From the NCBI RefSeq assembly GCF_009664855.1, contig NZ_CP045928.1, positions 1,263,049 to 1,327,048 of the forward strand: a stretch of DNA of 64,000 nt, in the 5' to 3' direction. Numbering within the stretch: the first letter of the stretch is position 1; each line of letters starts with the position of its first letter. A model generated the notes under the pieces. It did not search any database. It saw only the letters and a program-made list of their open reading frames with translations, and was not told the DNA's origin. This document shows, in pieces, positions 23,968-33,968 of the stretch. The DNA is from Flavobacterium sp. SLB02 (lineage in GTDB: Bacteria > Bacteroidota > Bacteroidia > Flavobacteriales > Flavobacteriaceae). The position numbers were made by a program, and so were the translations under genes.

Positions 23968-26349
23968 ATGAAAAAGTTTTCAAACGAGATTAATCACATC
24001 ACAGAATTATACAATAGCCTTGATTTTTCAAATGAAGATGATTTGTTGTTATCTATTGAAAATAAAAAAACCTGCGAAAATATTCTGATAATAGTTCAGA
24101 CTATACTAAATAAAGAGCCACATCATTCCGAAGCATTATTATGGCGTATAAGAATAAATAATCTTCCCGTTTTTAACAATATATCTGATATACAGGATGA
24201 TTGTAATCTTATACTAAATGCCAGTAGCGATATAAACGATAAGCTTCAGGCGCATGATTGGTTGATTTACATATACATGGAAAAACTATCGTTAAATGAT
24301 CTTGCTATTGAAACCTTACAAGATAAATTAATTGATATTAGTGTAATAAAAGATAATTGCCCTTTGCAAGACCAAGCCTTCGGCGATACTTATTATCGAT
24401 TGGCTTATCTCTATCAGCAAGCAGGAGATGAAACCACAGCGATTGATTATTACCTGAAATCGTTTAAACATGCACCAAAAATAACGCCTAGAAATTATGA
24501 AGGCGGTTTGCTTTTGCTTGAATTAGAAAGATTTGATGAGGCAGAACAATTATTGTCAGAGCATTTTGAAGAAGCTGATCCTGTTGAGTGTAAAGACTAT
24601 GCAGAAAAGATAGAGGTGCTATTTAACAGAGGGAAGTTAAATAAACATTGGAATTTGTTTAATTTATTTTATCCTACAGCGTTCGAAATACCCACAGAAT
24701 TTGGATACAAGAACCGAGATGAATTTGTAGCAAAATATCTGCCCATTGTCATTATTGAAACTGAAAAGAATCCAGCAAATGCTATAGCCTGGAGGATGTT
24801 AAGTAATAACTATTACTTTAATGATAAAAATGCAAAAAAAGGTTTCGATAATTTGACCAAGTATTACCAAATAGTTCAGCAGGTAAAAGATTTAGCGATT
24901 GAAAGATATTATGATACTGCTGAGGACTTAGATATTGATTTACGAAGTATCGATTTTCCAATTTATCCTAATGGTGCAATTTGCTATCATGTACTAACGA
25001 CCTATCTGGAAAAAGGCAATGAAGCACAAGATAAAAACGATCATTTTTCGGCACAAATGTATTATGAAACGGCCAAAAAATATGGTTTAGTGGGCTATCA
25101 TGCATTTGATGATTACTTTAATGGAAATAAAGGATTATCAATTAACAATGAACCACATACTTTTGCAATGCTTTGTAATAATCTTGGTATTGTAATAAAA
25201 CAAGTATCTTGGTATCAGCATAAAAGCTACCTGAATGACGAGTGTAAATTCGCTTCAGATATACATTGGCAGGGTTACCAAATATCTGCTTTTTGGGAAA
25301 ACTTAGATAATGGAATGGAAATTTCCTGGAGAAATGAAAGTGCACTGAATCTGGAAAATTTCTGTATGGAAGTACTATCTAATTTTGATTATTACAAAAA
25401 TATTCTAGAAGCTGAAAAATGGTATCAGGTGATGTTTTATCTTATATCTGCTTACCGACAATTAGAAAGATTTGATGAGGCAAAACAAGTCTATGAGCAA
25501 ACGATCCAAAAATTTGAGGGAAAAGGAGATGAACATAAAACAATTGTAAGTATAGTTCTGGATACAGCTATTGTATACTTCAATTTTTTAATGGCTAAGG
25601 GGCTGCATAATCAAAGCATAAATGATGTACGGAATTTATTTAGTAATCCCACTTATCAAAAAATGCAAAGTGAAAAAGCAGAAGTTTTTAATTATTATTT
25701 TATGGCTCATGCCTATTTGGGGTTAAATGATAAAGATGAGGCTCAAAAGTATTTCAAACTAATTACCGAGAAATTTACAAACACTCAGTTAAGTTATATA
25801 CGCGATGTAGTTAACGATGCTAAAAGTAATTTGAATATTATAAATGCGGGACAAAACTTCGATGAAATAATTGTTTCACTTTATGAAACTGAGCCTGAAA
25901 GACTTTTTGATTATCTTTTAAAAGCAAAAGAAGAAAACGTTAAATATCTAAAGCAGATTTTAAATTTAGTAACCAACCATCAAATGCCTTCGTCCTCTGC
26001 ATGGGTAGAGAAAGATATGTATATTGGTTTTGAGTTTAGAGAAAAACGAAGCGAGACAGAGGAAATTTACGATTCATTTTTTTACATTCATTTAAAATCT
26101 GAAGACTTGGGTATAAGGTATGAACTTGTAGAATGGAAAGATGTAGAAAGTGGATTTTTAGGTCTATCAAAAAAAATAGTGGAGCGCAGTACTTTTTATG
26201 TCAGTTTCTACACGGCGTACAATTCTAATACATCTGATACACGAACAGAATTTGAAATGGCATCAGAATACCTGCAGCAAAAAGCTCAATATTTATGGAA
26301 AGAGTGGATAAATAAATTACATTATTATCAATCCATGACACTAAAATAA
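23968..26349 (+). CDS. Large TPR-repeat cytosolic protein
   Basis: This 793-residue acidic protein has no signal peptide or membrane segment. TPR-like units are visible along much of it, for example FGDTYYRLAYLYQQAGDETT, FDEAEQLLSEHFEEADP and YYFMAHAYLGLNDKDEAQKYF. The last ~130 residues (from about SSSAWVEKDMYIGFEFREK) form a different, beta-containing domain with an aromatic-rich end that I do not recognise. TPR proteins are usually scaffolds for protein contacts; no enzyme motif is present. It stands alone, with gaps of several hundred bases on both sides. Confidence 0.7.
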   Translation: MKKFSNEINHITELYNSLDFSNEDDLLLSIENKKTCENILIIVQTILNKEPHHSEALLWRIRINNLPVFNNISDIQDDCNLILNASSDINDKLQAHDWLIYIYMEKLSLNDLAIETLQDKLIDISVIKDNCPLQDQAFGDTYYRLAYLYQQAGDETTAIDYYLKSFKHAPKITPRNYEGGLLLLELERFDEAEQLLSEHFEEADPVECKDYAEKIEVLFNRGKLNKHWNLFNLFYPTAFEIPTEFGYKNRDEFVAKYLPIVIIETEKNPANAIAWRMLSNNYYFNDKNAKKGFDNLTKYYQIVQQVKDLAIERYYDTAEDLDIDLRSIDFPIYPNGAICYHVLTTYLEKGNEAQDKNDHFSAQMYYETAKKYGLVGYHAFDDYFNGNKGLSINNEPHTFAMLCNNLGIVIKQVSWYQHKSYLNDECKFASDIHWQGYQISAFWENLDNGMEISWRNESALNLENFCMEVLSNFDYYKNILEAEKWYQVMFYLISAYRQLERFDEAKQVYEQTIQKFEGKGDEHKTIVSIVLDTAIVYFNFLMAKGLHNQSINDVRNLFSNPTYQKMQSEKAEVFNYYFMAHAYLGLNDKDEAQKYFKLITEKFTNTQLSYIRDVVNDAKSNLNIINAGQNFDEIIVSLYETEPERLFDYLLKAKEENVKYLKQILNLVTNHQMPSSSAWVEKDMYIGFEFREKRSETEEIYDSFFYIHLKSEDLGIRYELVEWKDVESGFLGLSKKIVERSTFYVSFYTAYNSNTSDTRTEFEMASEYLQQKAQYLWKEWINKLHYYQSMTLK

Positions 26350-26410
26350 ATAGGTTTCAATAATTTAGTGTAATTAAGTTGAATTGTTTATTACATTGAT
26401 AATTATTTGG

Positions 26411-26463
26411 AAATATTAAAAATTAACAGCCTTAACTTTCTGTGGCAGAAAATGTATCCACTC
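26411..26463 (+). repeat. 50-bp repeat, copy 2
   Basis: This is the second copy of the repeat at 20857-20908. Here it lies just upstream of an IS6-family transposase remnant. Confidence 0.6.
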
Positions 26464-26484
26464 AAGGATAAAAGTAGTTCTAAT

Positions 26485-26727
26485 ACTGGCGCAGTCAAAG
26501 TCTATAACAAGTGTGAGTTCTCAAAGATTAAAATTTGGCAATGTAAATATCTAGCAATATTGTGCAACGGGATTATCGTTTTATAAAGCGGGTATAGAAA
26601 ACGAATTAAGCTTTAAAAGTTTTGAATTGGCCAAACAACCTTTAGTGGAATTGAAGTTGTGCATCGGCTGAACAAGAGGCAGATGGTTAGACCAGGTAGG
26701 ACTAGGTTTAAAACATTCTGTAAATGA
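26485..26727 (+). pseudogene. IS6-family transposase remnant (C-terminal part)
   Basis: Pieces such as KIKIWQCKYL and, after a frame change, FSGIEVVHRLNKRQMVRPG and FKTFCK match the end of IS6-family transposases (KYLNN, FKSFxxAxxTLxGIE). It lines up with 56190-56430. There are no intact frame and no terminal repeats. Confidence 0.75.
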
Positions 26728-27427
26728 ACCGTTTGATTTTTAAATAACTTAAGTGCTTATTTTTAATTCTGATTGATGTGATAATGTGTAATCAATTGAT
26801 ATGTAGTGTTTTATGTTATTTTGTGAAAGATTTAAGAAATAAACTTATAAACATTTGTGTTAAACCTATTAATTAAACGATACATTTGACTGATTAAAAG
26901 CATATTGTGTATTTTCTTATGAGATAAAGTATCTAAAAGATAAGACTTGCACCCGGCTTAAATTCCACTCTGATTATCATGAAAAACCTAATGCTGCTTT
27001 TAAGTAAAGGAAAAGCAATTAGCAGCTTTTTGAAAGATAAGCTACCTATTTCTAACTCTGCTTTTTTTAGTATTTTTCCTTTGAGTTTTTTTCTGCAAAT
27101 GCAATGCGGAAAAGATCAGTAAGCTTGTTTTATCATCCATCACTGTTGTGATAGGAGCAAACTCTATTGTTAAGATTAATATAAGATCAAAAAAAATCCC
27201 TCTTATAGCCATTGCAAGAAAACTGTATTTGATCAAAATTCTCTATAGGGTTAATGAAAACAACTTTGCCCATTCATAAAATTGTTTTTTACTTTACAAA
27301 GATTATAGATGTGACATTTAGTTATCATTATAAGCCACTATGTAGAACGATTTTCTTCTTTGCTTTCTGAGCTGTCATTCGATGTAACGATTCGAAACAA
27401 ACTAAGTTTTACAAAAATAATTTTACT
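26728..27427. other. Intergenic region upstream of a Crp/Fnr gene
   Basis: This is AT-rich with no convincing gene; a 64-codon minus-strand frame at 27042-27236 has no supporting features. A bulged hairpin lies at 26988-27022 (CTAAT/ATTAG and TGCTTTT/AAAAGCA). Otherwise nothing is recognised. Confidence 0.4.
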
Positions 27428-28108
27428 ATGAACAAATGTGATCAGTGTATTGTGAGGGAGCTTACTTCCCTAAAGGCGCTCAGTAGAGATGAAGTGGTTC
27501 AATTGGCTAATAGTAAAACAACCCGCTCTATTAAAAAAGGCGAAGCTATTTTTGAGGAAGGTGAAGTCACCAATGGTGTTTTCTGTGTAAAGGATGGTAT
27601 AGGAAAACTTTCCAAATTAAGTGCCAACGGAAAAGATCAGATAGTAAAACTGGTAAAAGCAGGAGAACTATTAGGACAACGTTCGATAATCAGCAATGAA
27701 CCGGCCAATTTAAGTGCTAAAGCTCTTGCCGATATGGAAGTTTGTTTTATCCCAAAAGGAGATATTATTCATTTCTTCAACAATAACAATCAGTTTTCCA
27801 TGAATTTAATGCAGCTGGTTTTTGATGACTTGAAACGCGCTGACGATCATACGGTTGATATGACCCAGAAAAGAGTTAAAGAAAGACTGGCTGAAACGTT
27901 ATTATATCTTAAAGACACCTTTGGAGTAAATCAGGACCAATCATTAAAAGCCCAGCTGTCAAGAGAAGAATTGGCCGGAATGATAGGTACGGCTACCGAA
28001 AGCTGCATCCGACTGCTGTCTGATTTTAAAAAGGCGGGCCTCATTGAATTAAAAGGGAGGATGATTTTCTTAATAGATATTAAAAAATTAAAAAAAGCAG
28101 CCAACTGA
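27428..28108 (+). CDS. Crp/Fnr-family transcriptional regulator
   Basis: This 226-residue protein begins MNKCDQCIVREL; the CxxC pair near the start recalls Fnr-type or zinc-bound N-termini. The cyclic-nucleotide-binding beta-barrel follows (EAIFEEGEVTNGVFCVKDG to AKALADMEVCFIPKGDI), then the dimer helix. The C-terminal winged helix includes LSREELAGMIGTATESCIRLL, the normal recognition-helix region. Typical targets are genes for respiration, nitrosative stress or metabolism. With only two N-terminal Cys visible, a classical 4Fe-4S oxygen sensor is unlikely. It stands alone on the plus strand. Confidence 0.88.
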   Translation: MNKCDQCIVRELTSLKALSRDEVVQLANSKTTRSIKKGEAIFEEGEVTNGVFCVKDGIGKLSKLSANGKDQIVKLVKAGELLGQRSIISNEPANLSAKALADMEVCFIPKGDIIHFFNNNNQFSMNLMQLVFDDLKRADDHTVDMTQKRVKERLAETLLYLKDTFGVNQDQSLKAQLSREELAGMIGTATESCIRLLSDFKKAGLIELKGRMIFLIDIKKLKKAAN

Positions 28109-28258
28109 GAAGCACAAATATTTTCTGTTTTTTACAGTTCTACCCAATTGTGTTTTTAATGGCTTTGAGATGATTGAATTTGATAGTTTTAGTTTGTTTT
28201 GAAATTTACTTTTGAGTTTAGTTTTTTTTTAAAACAGTAGGTCTATTTTACTTTTTAA

Positions 28259-28777
28259 TTAAATTTTTACTTTACAGGCTGATTCTATTATTGTATAAAT
28301 TTTTGCCAGGATCTGATCTTCATATTCTTTTTGCCTGTTATCACTTTTTTTTCCACAACCAAAGTTCTCACTTATTGTGTAACTTTTTATAAAATGACTT
28401 TTTTTAGCTCCTAATCTATAATGCCAGCTTCCCATTTCTGAATTCACAAAAATAACGGCCTCTTCTAATGTCATTATTTTTTTCTTTGAACCAATAGGGC
28501 TGTCTCTAAAAACAGCATTATTTTTTAAATCAAAAGTATAGCATATTTTGGCCCTGATTAGAATATCATACAAGCTATGAATGCAAGAGTATCCAAGCAG
28601 CACATAGATAGAGTAGTACAGCACTTCTCCTATAACATCTTTAAAAAAAGGTAAAATAAGGGCAGCTATAAAAATGCCAATTAAAAAATACTGAGATAAT
28701 TTTTGCAATGACTTTGTAGGCTGTAACGAAATTGAATCTGGTTTTTGATGAAAATTATATTTATCGCTGAGCTTCAT
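28259..28777 (-). CDS. Hypothetical membrane protein (two TM segments)
   Basis: I chose the start at 28777 (MKLSDKYNFHQK); an upstream in-frame ATG at 28810 would overlap the preceding gene by 50 bases. That gives about 172 residues. Two hydrophobic segments (LIGIFIAALILPFF and YYSIYVLLGYSCIHS) are followed by a soluble C-terminal half with a FDLKNNAVFRD strand pattern. The layout resembles the neighbouring 153-residue protein (two membrane segments, then a PH-like beta domain). The gene overlaps the end of that gene by 17 bases, so the two are translated together. Function unknown. Confidence 0.65.
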   Translation of the reverse strand: MKLSDKYNFHQKPDSISLQPTKSLQKLSQYFLIGIFIAALILPFFKDVIGEVLYYSIYVLLGYSCIHSLYDILIRAKICYTFDLKNNAVFRDSPIGSKKKIMTLEEAVIFVNSEMGSWHYRLGAKKSHFIKSYTISENFGCGKKSDNRQKEYEDQILAKIYTIIESACKVKI

Positions 28778-29222
28778 GATTGTGTAGTATTTCATCAATT
28801 TCATTGGCAAGATTTTGCATTTTTTGAGTCGTAAAACCCTGTGATAAAATCGCGTATTTTTCTTTTCCGTCTTTTAGATAACAAATATTTAATGATGTAT
28901 TGGTTGTAATTAAGTACTGCTTGGTTCTAACGAGTTCAAAGTTTTGAAAATCTTGTAATCTCACGCGGATAGAAGGAACAATAAGACCGCTTTTTAAAAT
29001 AAACTCTTTTTTATCCAGATCTATAGTTACATCTTTGATCCAAATCGAAATAAAACAAAGAACCGATAAAATGCCCAAAATCCAGGCTATTCCAAGTTCA
29101 TTGATCCAGATGCCGGCAGCAGCAATGCCGGCAAGCCCAAAACTGACAATCAAACCAAAAGTATATTCCTTTTTCATGACATATCGGTTTGCATCTTTTT
29201 TAAAATATTTAAGTTTTGTCAT
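28761..29222 (-). CDS. Membrane protein with bPH-like domain
   Basis: The protein has 153 residues. Two membrane segments (FGLIVSFGLAGIAAAGIWI and IAWILGILSVLCFISIWI) are followed by a beta-rich domain (VTIDLDKKEFILKSGLI to NLANEIDEIL) in the style of bacterial PH (bPH) proteins. It lies 6 bases downstream of a small secreted protein gene and overlaps the next gene, forming a three-gene minus-strand operon. The three probably act together at the inner membrane, but no process is recognised. Confidence 0.65.
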   Translation of the reverse strand: MTKLKYFKKDANRYVMKKEYTFGLIVSFGLAGIAAAGIWINELGIAWILGILSVLCFISIWIKDVTIDLDKKEFILKSGLIVPSIRVRLQDFQNFELVRTKQYLITTNTSLNICYLKDGKEKYAILSQGFTTQKMQNLANEIDEILHNHEAQR

Positions 29223-29228
29223 AAAATT

Positions 29229-29675
29229 TTATTCTATTGTTATACCATCGATAATTACCAGACTGCAGTTAAGGGAAAAATAACTACTCGAATAATCTCC
29301 ATTAAGCTGATCGCTCAAGGCATCTAGTGTTGCGCCTTTAAATTCAAATTTCCTGGAAGGTGCTTTTCCATAGATATCTACCATTGTTAATTGCCCGTCA
29401 AGACCATTTTTGCTCTTTGCAAAAGCGCGCAGTAAATTGAGATCTTGTTTTTCAAAATCAATTGAGAGAAAATAATTTTTTTGTGAAGTATCACTAGCAG
29501 CAGCAGGCCTGGTAAAAGAAAAGGTAGCCGTACGAACCCCAGAGGTTATGGATTTATTGCCGTCTTTTACGGTGATTTCTATTTTTAAGCGTTTTTCTTC
29601 TAGTTGCTGGGCAGATGACAATCCGGTTACAAAACAAAAGATTATTATTAGTAATGAAAGACTTTTCTTATTCAT
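29229..29675 (-). CDS. Small secreted hypothetical protein
   Basis: The start at 29675 (MNKKSLSLLIIIFCFV) gives a proper signal peptide ending LSSAQQ; a longer frame from 29711 adds 12 residues in front and is less likely. About 148 residues. The mature part is beta-rich (LKIEITVKDGNKSITSGVRT, then DFEKQDLNLLRAF and a DGQLTMVDIYG strand). No family is recognised. It is the first gene of the three-gene minus-strand operon with two small membrane proteins, and it diverges from the sensor kinase at 29924. Confidence 0.62.
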   Translation of the reverse strand: MNKKSLSLLIIIFCFVTGLSSAQQLEEKRLKIEITVKDGNKSITSGVRTATFSFTRPAAASDTSQKNYFLSIDFEKQDLNLLRAFAKSKNGLDGQLTMVDIYGKAPSRKFEFKGATLDALSDQLNGDYSSSYFSLNCSLVIIDGITIE

Positions 29676-29923
29676 AATAGTGTGTTTTTTAAATTTATTT
29701 ATTAAAGACAAGATTACGCCATAGATAAGCTAATAACAATTGCCAATTGGTAAATGGTAGCTTTGGGTTTTTATTTGGTCCACTTTGAATTATATTATAA
29801 AATTCAGTTCTTTTTTTGTGTTTTAATAGGTTGTAATTAAGTGTTTTATATAGAGGTAATCCCTTGTGAAATATTTGGTCAGTCTGATCACAATTTGTAT
29901 TTTGCCATTATTTAACCCCATTT

Positions 29924-31936
29924 ATGAGCTCATTTTATATATTCAATCAGAAAAAAATTAAGAAGGTATATTTGTTTTTTTTGATACTATTGACCACCAA
30001 TATCCAGGCACAAAACATTTCTTTGATTGAAAAAATGGCAAGTCAGGGGTATGCAAAACGTTTTGATGATACTATTGCTTGTTTAAAAATTCAGAAACAA
30101 GCCCTTGCCTTGGCAATAAAAAATAAAAGCAAAGAAGACCAGGTGATTTGTTATTCTTATCTGGCTTTGACTCAAAGACGTTTGATTAATTTAAAAGCCT
30201 ATATTCATTATGCCGATAGGGCATATTATCTTTCTAAAAAAGTGAATAAAACAAGGGTTAAGGCTCATGCTGCTCTTGCGATGGGATCTTTAAAATCTTA
30301 TATAGAAGATCAGCCTGAGGCGTTAAATTATTTATTAGAAGCTTACAGATTATTTACTAAAGTAAAGGCGCATGATCAATGCGCTAGAATAGCATCAGAC
30401 ATATCGTATCTTTTTTCACCTGAATCTCCTTCAAAAGTTGAAAAGTATGCCAGAGAAGCGATCGAACATGCAAGGAAATCCGGGGATGCTGAAAGTGAGC
30501 TTTATGCAAGACTTGCCTTTGGAAGTTATCTTATAGATAAAATGGAAACCGGCACGCAAACAGATTGGAGAAATGCTGTTGCTTTTTTTGAACAAACCGT
30601 TTGGATCGCCCAGAGAAATGCAGATAAAATAGACAGTAAAAGCAATATGGGAATTGCCTATATCAATCTGGCAGATCTCTATACAAAAGGGCCCAAGCCA
30701 CTTAATGAAAAGTCATTTCTGGAGAATCTTGAAAAAGCAACCCTTATCGCAAAAAAATATAACATAAAAATTATTTACCGAAGTGCTATAGGCCTTAAAG
30801 GATTTTATCTGACTCAAAAAGGGAATTATGCTCAGGCCCAAGTTGTATTTGCAGAGGGAATCAAATACCAAAAAAGTCTGCCTTACACCGATAATTATAT
30901 TTTGGCCACTTTTTATAATAGTTTAAAAGATCTTTCTGTCAAGCGAAATGATTTTAAGGCCTACTATGCTTATGACACGCTTTTTACAAAATACAATCAG
31001 TTAAAATATAAAGCCTCAGCCGAGTCGATGCTGCAAAATTCCGAGGCCAGGTACGAATCATCTAAAAAAGCAGAGCGCATTAAAGAGCTTGTACTGGAGA
31101 ATGAATTGCAGCAGAAGAACAAATTATTGGGCTACATCATTGCCGCAGTACTGCTAATTGGACTTGTTTTTATGTTTCGTTCTTATTATTACCGACAGCG
31201 ATATTATCAAAAGAGGGAAGATTTCTTAAAGCAAGAGCAAACTAACAGCGCCCTGAAAATGCAGCTTATGGAGAAAGATACAATGGAGAATTTATCGGCT
31301 CGATTATCCCTTGAGAGGCGCTTACTTCGCTCTCAAATGGATCCGCATTTTATTTTTAATGCTTTGGGGAATATTCAAAGTATGATCCTGCAGAAAGATA
31401 CCGCTCCTGCCGTTTCGTATCTCAATAAATTTGCAAAGTTAACCCGGCAGGTATTAGAGCAGTCCAGAGAAGAAACCATCTGGCTCGAAGAGGAAATAAA
31501 TACCTTAAAAAACTATATAGAACTCCAGCAGCTTCGTCTAAATAATGGTTTTGATTATACCATTCAATGCGATAATGCAATCCAAAAAGATATACTTATT
31601 CCGCCCTTGTTATTACAGCCTTTTATAGAAAATGCAATAGAACATGGTATAAAACCAATGCCAAGCACTACAAGGGGATTGATTGAAATTTACTTTAAAT
31701 TGGATGAAAAACAGCAAATTTTAATTTGCACCATTAAAGATAATGGAATAGGATTGGCCGCGTCAAAAAAATTAAAAGCCGACAATGCGCACCAATCGCT
31801 TTCCACAACAATTACCGATGAAAGATTAAGTAAAATGCAAAAAGAAAATCCCGATGCTGGTTTTCAGATTATAGAACGTGATGCTCTAGCAGAGGGGCAC
31901 GGCTGTATCGTAATTTTAAATATTCCCATACTCTAA
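29924..31936 (+). CDS. TPR-containing LytS-type sensor histidine kinase
   Basis: This 670-residue protein has an N-terminal hydrophobic signal/anchor (about 14-30, ending NIQAQ). TPR-like repeats lie in the periplasm (about 40-375). A membrane segment follows near 405-425 (GYIIAAVLLIGLVFMF), then a coiled coil and the His_kinase domain with His475 in RSQMDPHFIFNALGN. The ATP-binding region has LLLQPFIENAIEHGIKP (N box) and DNGIGL (G box). It passes phosphate to the LytTR regulator whose ATG overlaps its stop codon (TAATG). TPR-LytS kinases are frequent in Flavobacteriia; the stimulus is not known. Confidence 0.9.
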   Translation: MSSFYIFNQKKIKKVYLFFLILLTTNIQAQNISLIEKMASQGYAKRFDDTIACLKIQKQALALAIKNKSKEDQVICYSYLALTQRRLINLKAYIHYADRAYYLSKKVNKTRVKAHAALAMGSLKSYIEDQPEALNYLLEAYRLFTKVKAHDQCARIASDISYLFSPESPSKVEKYAREAIEHARKSGDAESELYARLAFGSYLIDKMETGTQTDWRNAVAFFEQTVWIAQRNADKIDSKSNMGIAYINLADLYTKGPKPLNEKSFLENLEKATLIAKKYNIKIIYRSAIGLKGFYLTQKGNYAQAQVVFAEGIKYQKSLPYTDNYILATFYNSLKDLSVKRNDFKAYYAYDTLFTKYNQLKYKASAESMLQNSEARYESSKKAERIKELVLENELQQKNKLLGYIIAAVLLIGLVFMFRSYYYRQRYYQKREDFLKQEQTNSALKMQLMEKDTMENLSARLSLERRLLRSQMDPHFIFNALGNIQSMILQKDTAPAVSYLNKFAKLTRQVLEQSREETIWLEEEINTLKNYIELQQLRLNNGFDYTIQCDNAIQKDILIPPLLLQPFIENAIEHGIKPMPSTTRGLIEIYFKLDEKQQILICTIKDNGIGLAASKKLKADNAHQSLSTTITDERLSKMQKENPDAGFQIIERDALAEGHGCIVILNIPIL

Positions 31937-32676
31937 TGATATATAAAACAATAATCGTTGAAGATGAATACAGGCTCAGAGAAGCCTTATCTATTATGCT
32001 TGAAATGGTGGCTGGAGATACAGTTCAGATCATAGGATATGCAGAGAGTGTTCAAGAAGCCAAAAAAATTATCGAGAGATTACAACCTGATTTAGTTTTT
32101 ATGGATATTATGCTCAAAGACGGAACTGGCTTTGATGTTTTACAGCAGATTTCCTTTGACTCATTTAATCTGATTTTCACAACTGCTTATCAAGAGCATG
32201 CTGTCGATGCGTTTAAGTACAGCGCTGTGGATTATCTGCTAAAACCAATCGATCCACAGGAACTTAAAATGGCTATAGATCGCATTGCAGTTTTAAAACA
32301 AAGAGTGTTGCAAAAAGAACAAATTAGTGAACTGAGAAACAATCTTTCTAAAACTCCTGACCGCATTGTACTGCCAACTCAGGAAGCAATGTATGTGGTC
32401 AAGTTAGATCAAATTATTAGATGCGAAACTTCAGGATCTTATACTACCTTTTTTTTAACTGATGCAAGAAAAATAATGGTATCAAAATCACTAAAAAATT
32501 ATGAGGATATCCTATTGGCTCCTGAGTTTTTTCGTGTCCATCAATCACATCTAATCAATGTAAATGCGATTTTGAGTTATTCGCGTGAAGGAATGATATA
32601 TATGAATGATAAATCAGTTGTGCCTATTTCTAGAGGGAAAAAAGAACAATTTTTTAAGTTAATGAAAGATCAATAG
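31936..32676 (+). CDS. LytTR-family response regulator
   Basis: The protein has 246 residues. The receiver domain has the acidic pair near residue 10 (VEDEYR), the phospho-acceptor Asp57 in VFMDIMLKDGTGFD and Lys103 in LLKPID. The C-terminal LytTR DNA-binding domain spans about 145-245, with RCETSGSYTTFFLTD and EFFRVHQSHLINVNAILSYS. LytTR proteins bind DNA as direct-repeat dimers. It overlaps the kinase gene by one base and is surely its partner. The small membrane protein 138 bases downstream may be a target. Confidence 0.92.
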   Translation: MIYKTIIVEDEYRLREALSIMLEMVAGDTVQIIGYAESVQEAKKIIERLQPDLVFMDIMLKDGTGFDVLQQISFDSFNLIFTTAYQEHAVDAFKYSAVDYLLKPIDPQELKMAIDRIAVLKQRVLQKEQISELRNNLSKTPDRIVLPTQEAMYVVKLDQIIRCETSGSYTTFFLTDARKIMVSKSLKNYEDILLAPEFFRVHQSHLINVNAILSYSREGMIYMNDKSVVPISRGKKEQFFKLMKDQ

Positions 32677-32777
32677 TTTCTTGAAGCCCAATTGCAATAT
32701 ATGTCCTTAAGTGTGACAAATACCAATTGAAAGCAGCTAATGGCAAAGTGTTTATTGTGATTTTGTTTGGGTGAGTC

Positions 32778-32785
32778 TACTTTTG
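32778..32785 (+). promoter_or_regulatory. -7 promoter element of the DUF4870-like gene
   Basis: TACTTTTG matches TAnnTTTG exactly, with a TTG about 20 bases upstream. Transcription would start near 32792, about 22 bases before the ATG at 32814. Confidence 0.5.
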
Positions 32786-32813
32786 ACTTATATAAATAAA
32801 ATAAAATAAAACG

Positions 32814-33143
32814 ATGAACAATAAAACATTATCAATCCTGAGCTATATCACCATTATTGGCTGGATAATAGCTTATGTAAAGAACAAAGATGTAACTCCA
32901 AAGAGCGATCTGGTTACCTATCATTTAAAACAAGGTTTCGGCATCTTTTTAATTTCATTGATCACCAATATTATTCTTTCTGTAGTTGTATCGATACTTC
33001 CGGCATTATTTTTTTTGTCTTATGTGGGTTATGCGATTCTAATTTTGTGGATTTTCGGAATAATAAATGCAGCAAATGAACAAAAGAAGCCAATTCCGGT
33101 CGTTGGAAAAATATTTGAGGATAAGTTTGATTTTGTAAACTAA
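32814..33143 (+). CDS. DUF4870/Tic20-like small membrane protein
   Basis: The protein has 109 residues. There is a short hydrophobic N-terminal segment (LSYITIIGWIIAYV), a loop with TYHLKQGFGIFLIS, then two more membrane segments (TNIILSVVVSILPALFF and VGYAILILWIFGIINA). The YHLKQG motif followed by paired helices is typical of DUF4870-type proteins. Their role is not established; some annotations link them to the Tic20 import component by fold. It has its own promoter and follows the LytS/LytTR pair. Confidence 0.75.
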   Translation: MNNKTLSILSYITIIGWIIAYVKNKDVTPKSDLVTYHLKQGFGIFLISLITNIILSVVVSILPALFFLSYVGYAILILWIFGIINAANEQKKPIPVVGKIFEDKFDFVN

Positions 33144-33394
33144 AAATCCATTTTTTTGACTTTAGTGTAGGTTTTTGTTTTTTTTTGGAAAGTAAATTTA
33201 TTTCTATACTGTTGCGGGCTATATTGATAAGTATTAAAGCTGTTTTTATTTTAACTTGTAGTTTTTAATAATCTTAACAGACCTTTTTTTTTAAAGTAAT
33301 ATATGCTGAGAATAATATGGAATTTGATTACCTAATTTAAAAAAGGAGTTGTCTTCAGAACAAATAGAAGACAGCTCCTTTTTGGTTTTGGTGA

Positions 33395-33565
33395 GAGAAA
33401 CAGCACAAATTTCTATACATTTTATGAAAGATTTCAAGAGATTGGCTTACTGGATGTAGAGACTGTCTTTATATGTCTTCAGGATTTTGGTTTGGATGTC
33501 CTGTTGGGGATTCAAGGGCTGGAGATTGGATAAAACCTATATCAAAGTGAAAGGTATTAATACTT
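33395..33565 (+). mobile_element. Partial dispersed repeat (copy D) joined to an IS6 scrap
   Basis: The first ~115 bases match the 3' part of the dispersed repeat (tail GGTTTGGATGTCCTGTTGGG). The next bases translate to WRLDKTYIKVKGI, matching the IS6 transposase DETYIKVKG region with Glu changed to Lys. This is the fourth place in the window where the repeat touches an IS6 fragment. Confidence 0.65.
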
Positions 33566-33931
33566 TTTTTACAAAGTAAAAGCAAACCGATTTTTCTGGC
33601 ACCAAGTATAGGCTATTACGCCGAGCTTATGCTGAAATTTTCTAAAGATTGCGCCGGGGAGAATTTTGATATTTTTAGGTTATCTGTTTATTGTACAGCA
33701 GGAATTACTCCAAATATTCCTTTTCTAGCAGGAATTAGTGGATAGATGCAGCTTGGTAGAAATGGAACTCAATTCGATATTTACTACGGCCCAATGGTAT
33801 CTGTAAAATATACTACAAAACCAAAGCAGCGAGAGACATTTGATCGTGTTGATGGTGGCGAAGATTAGGGGGTAAACTTAAAGAGTTAAACCACGTTGAC
33901 TTTATGTTGCAAAAGAGTACATTTTTATTTT

Positions 33932-33968
33932 AAATCCCTGACAGCTGTTGCAAAAGTATCAGGGATTT
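33932..33968 (-). terminator. Hairpin downstream of the redox operon
   Basis: AAATCCCTGA (33932-33941) pairs with TCAGGGATTT (33959-33968). It lies 18 bases past the stop of the last redox gene. The downstream minus-strand bases are AT-rich but not a clear T-run. Confidence 0.5.

Noticed and set aside
27042..27236. 64-codon minus-strand frame upstream of the Crp/Fnr gene
   Set aside because: It has no supporting feature, and its basic low-complexity tail looks accidental.
33610..33870. Possible secretion-system or VgrG-like fragment
   Set aside because: The short broken frame gives no motif firm enough to name a family.
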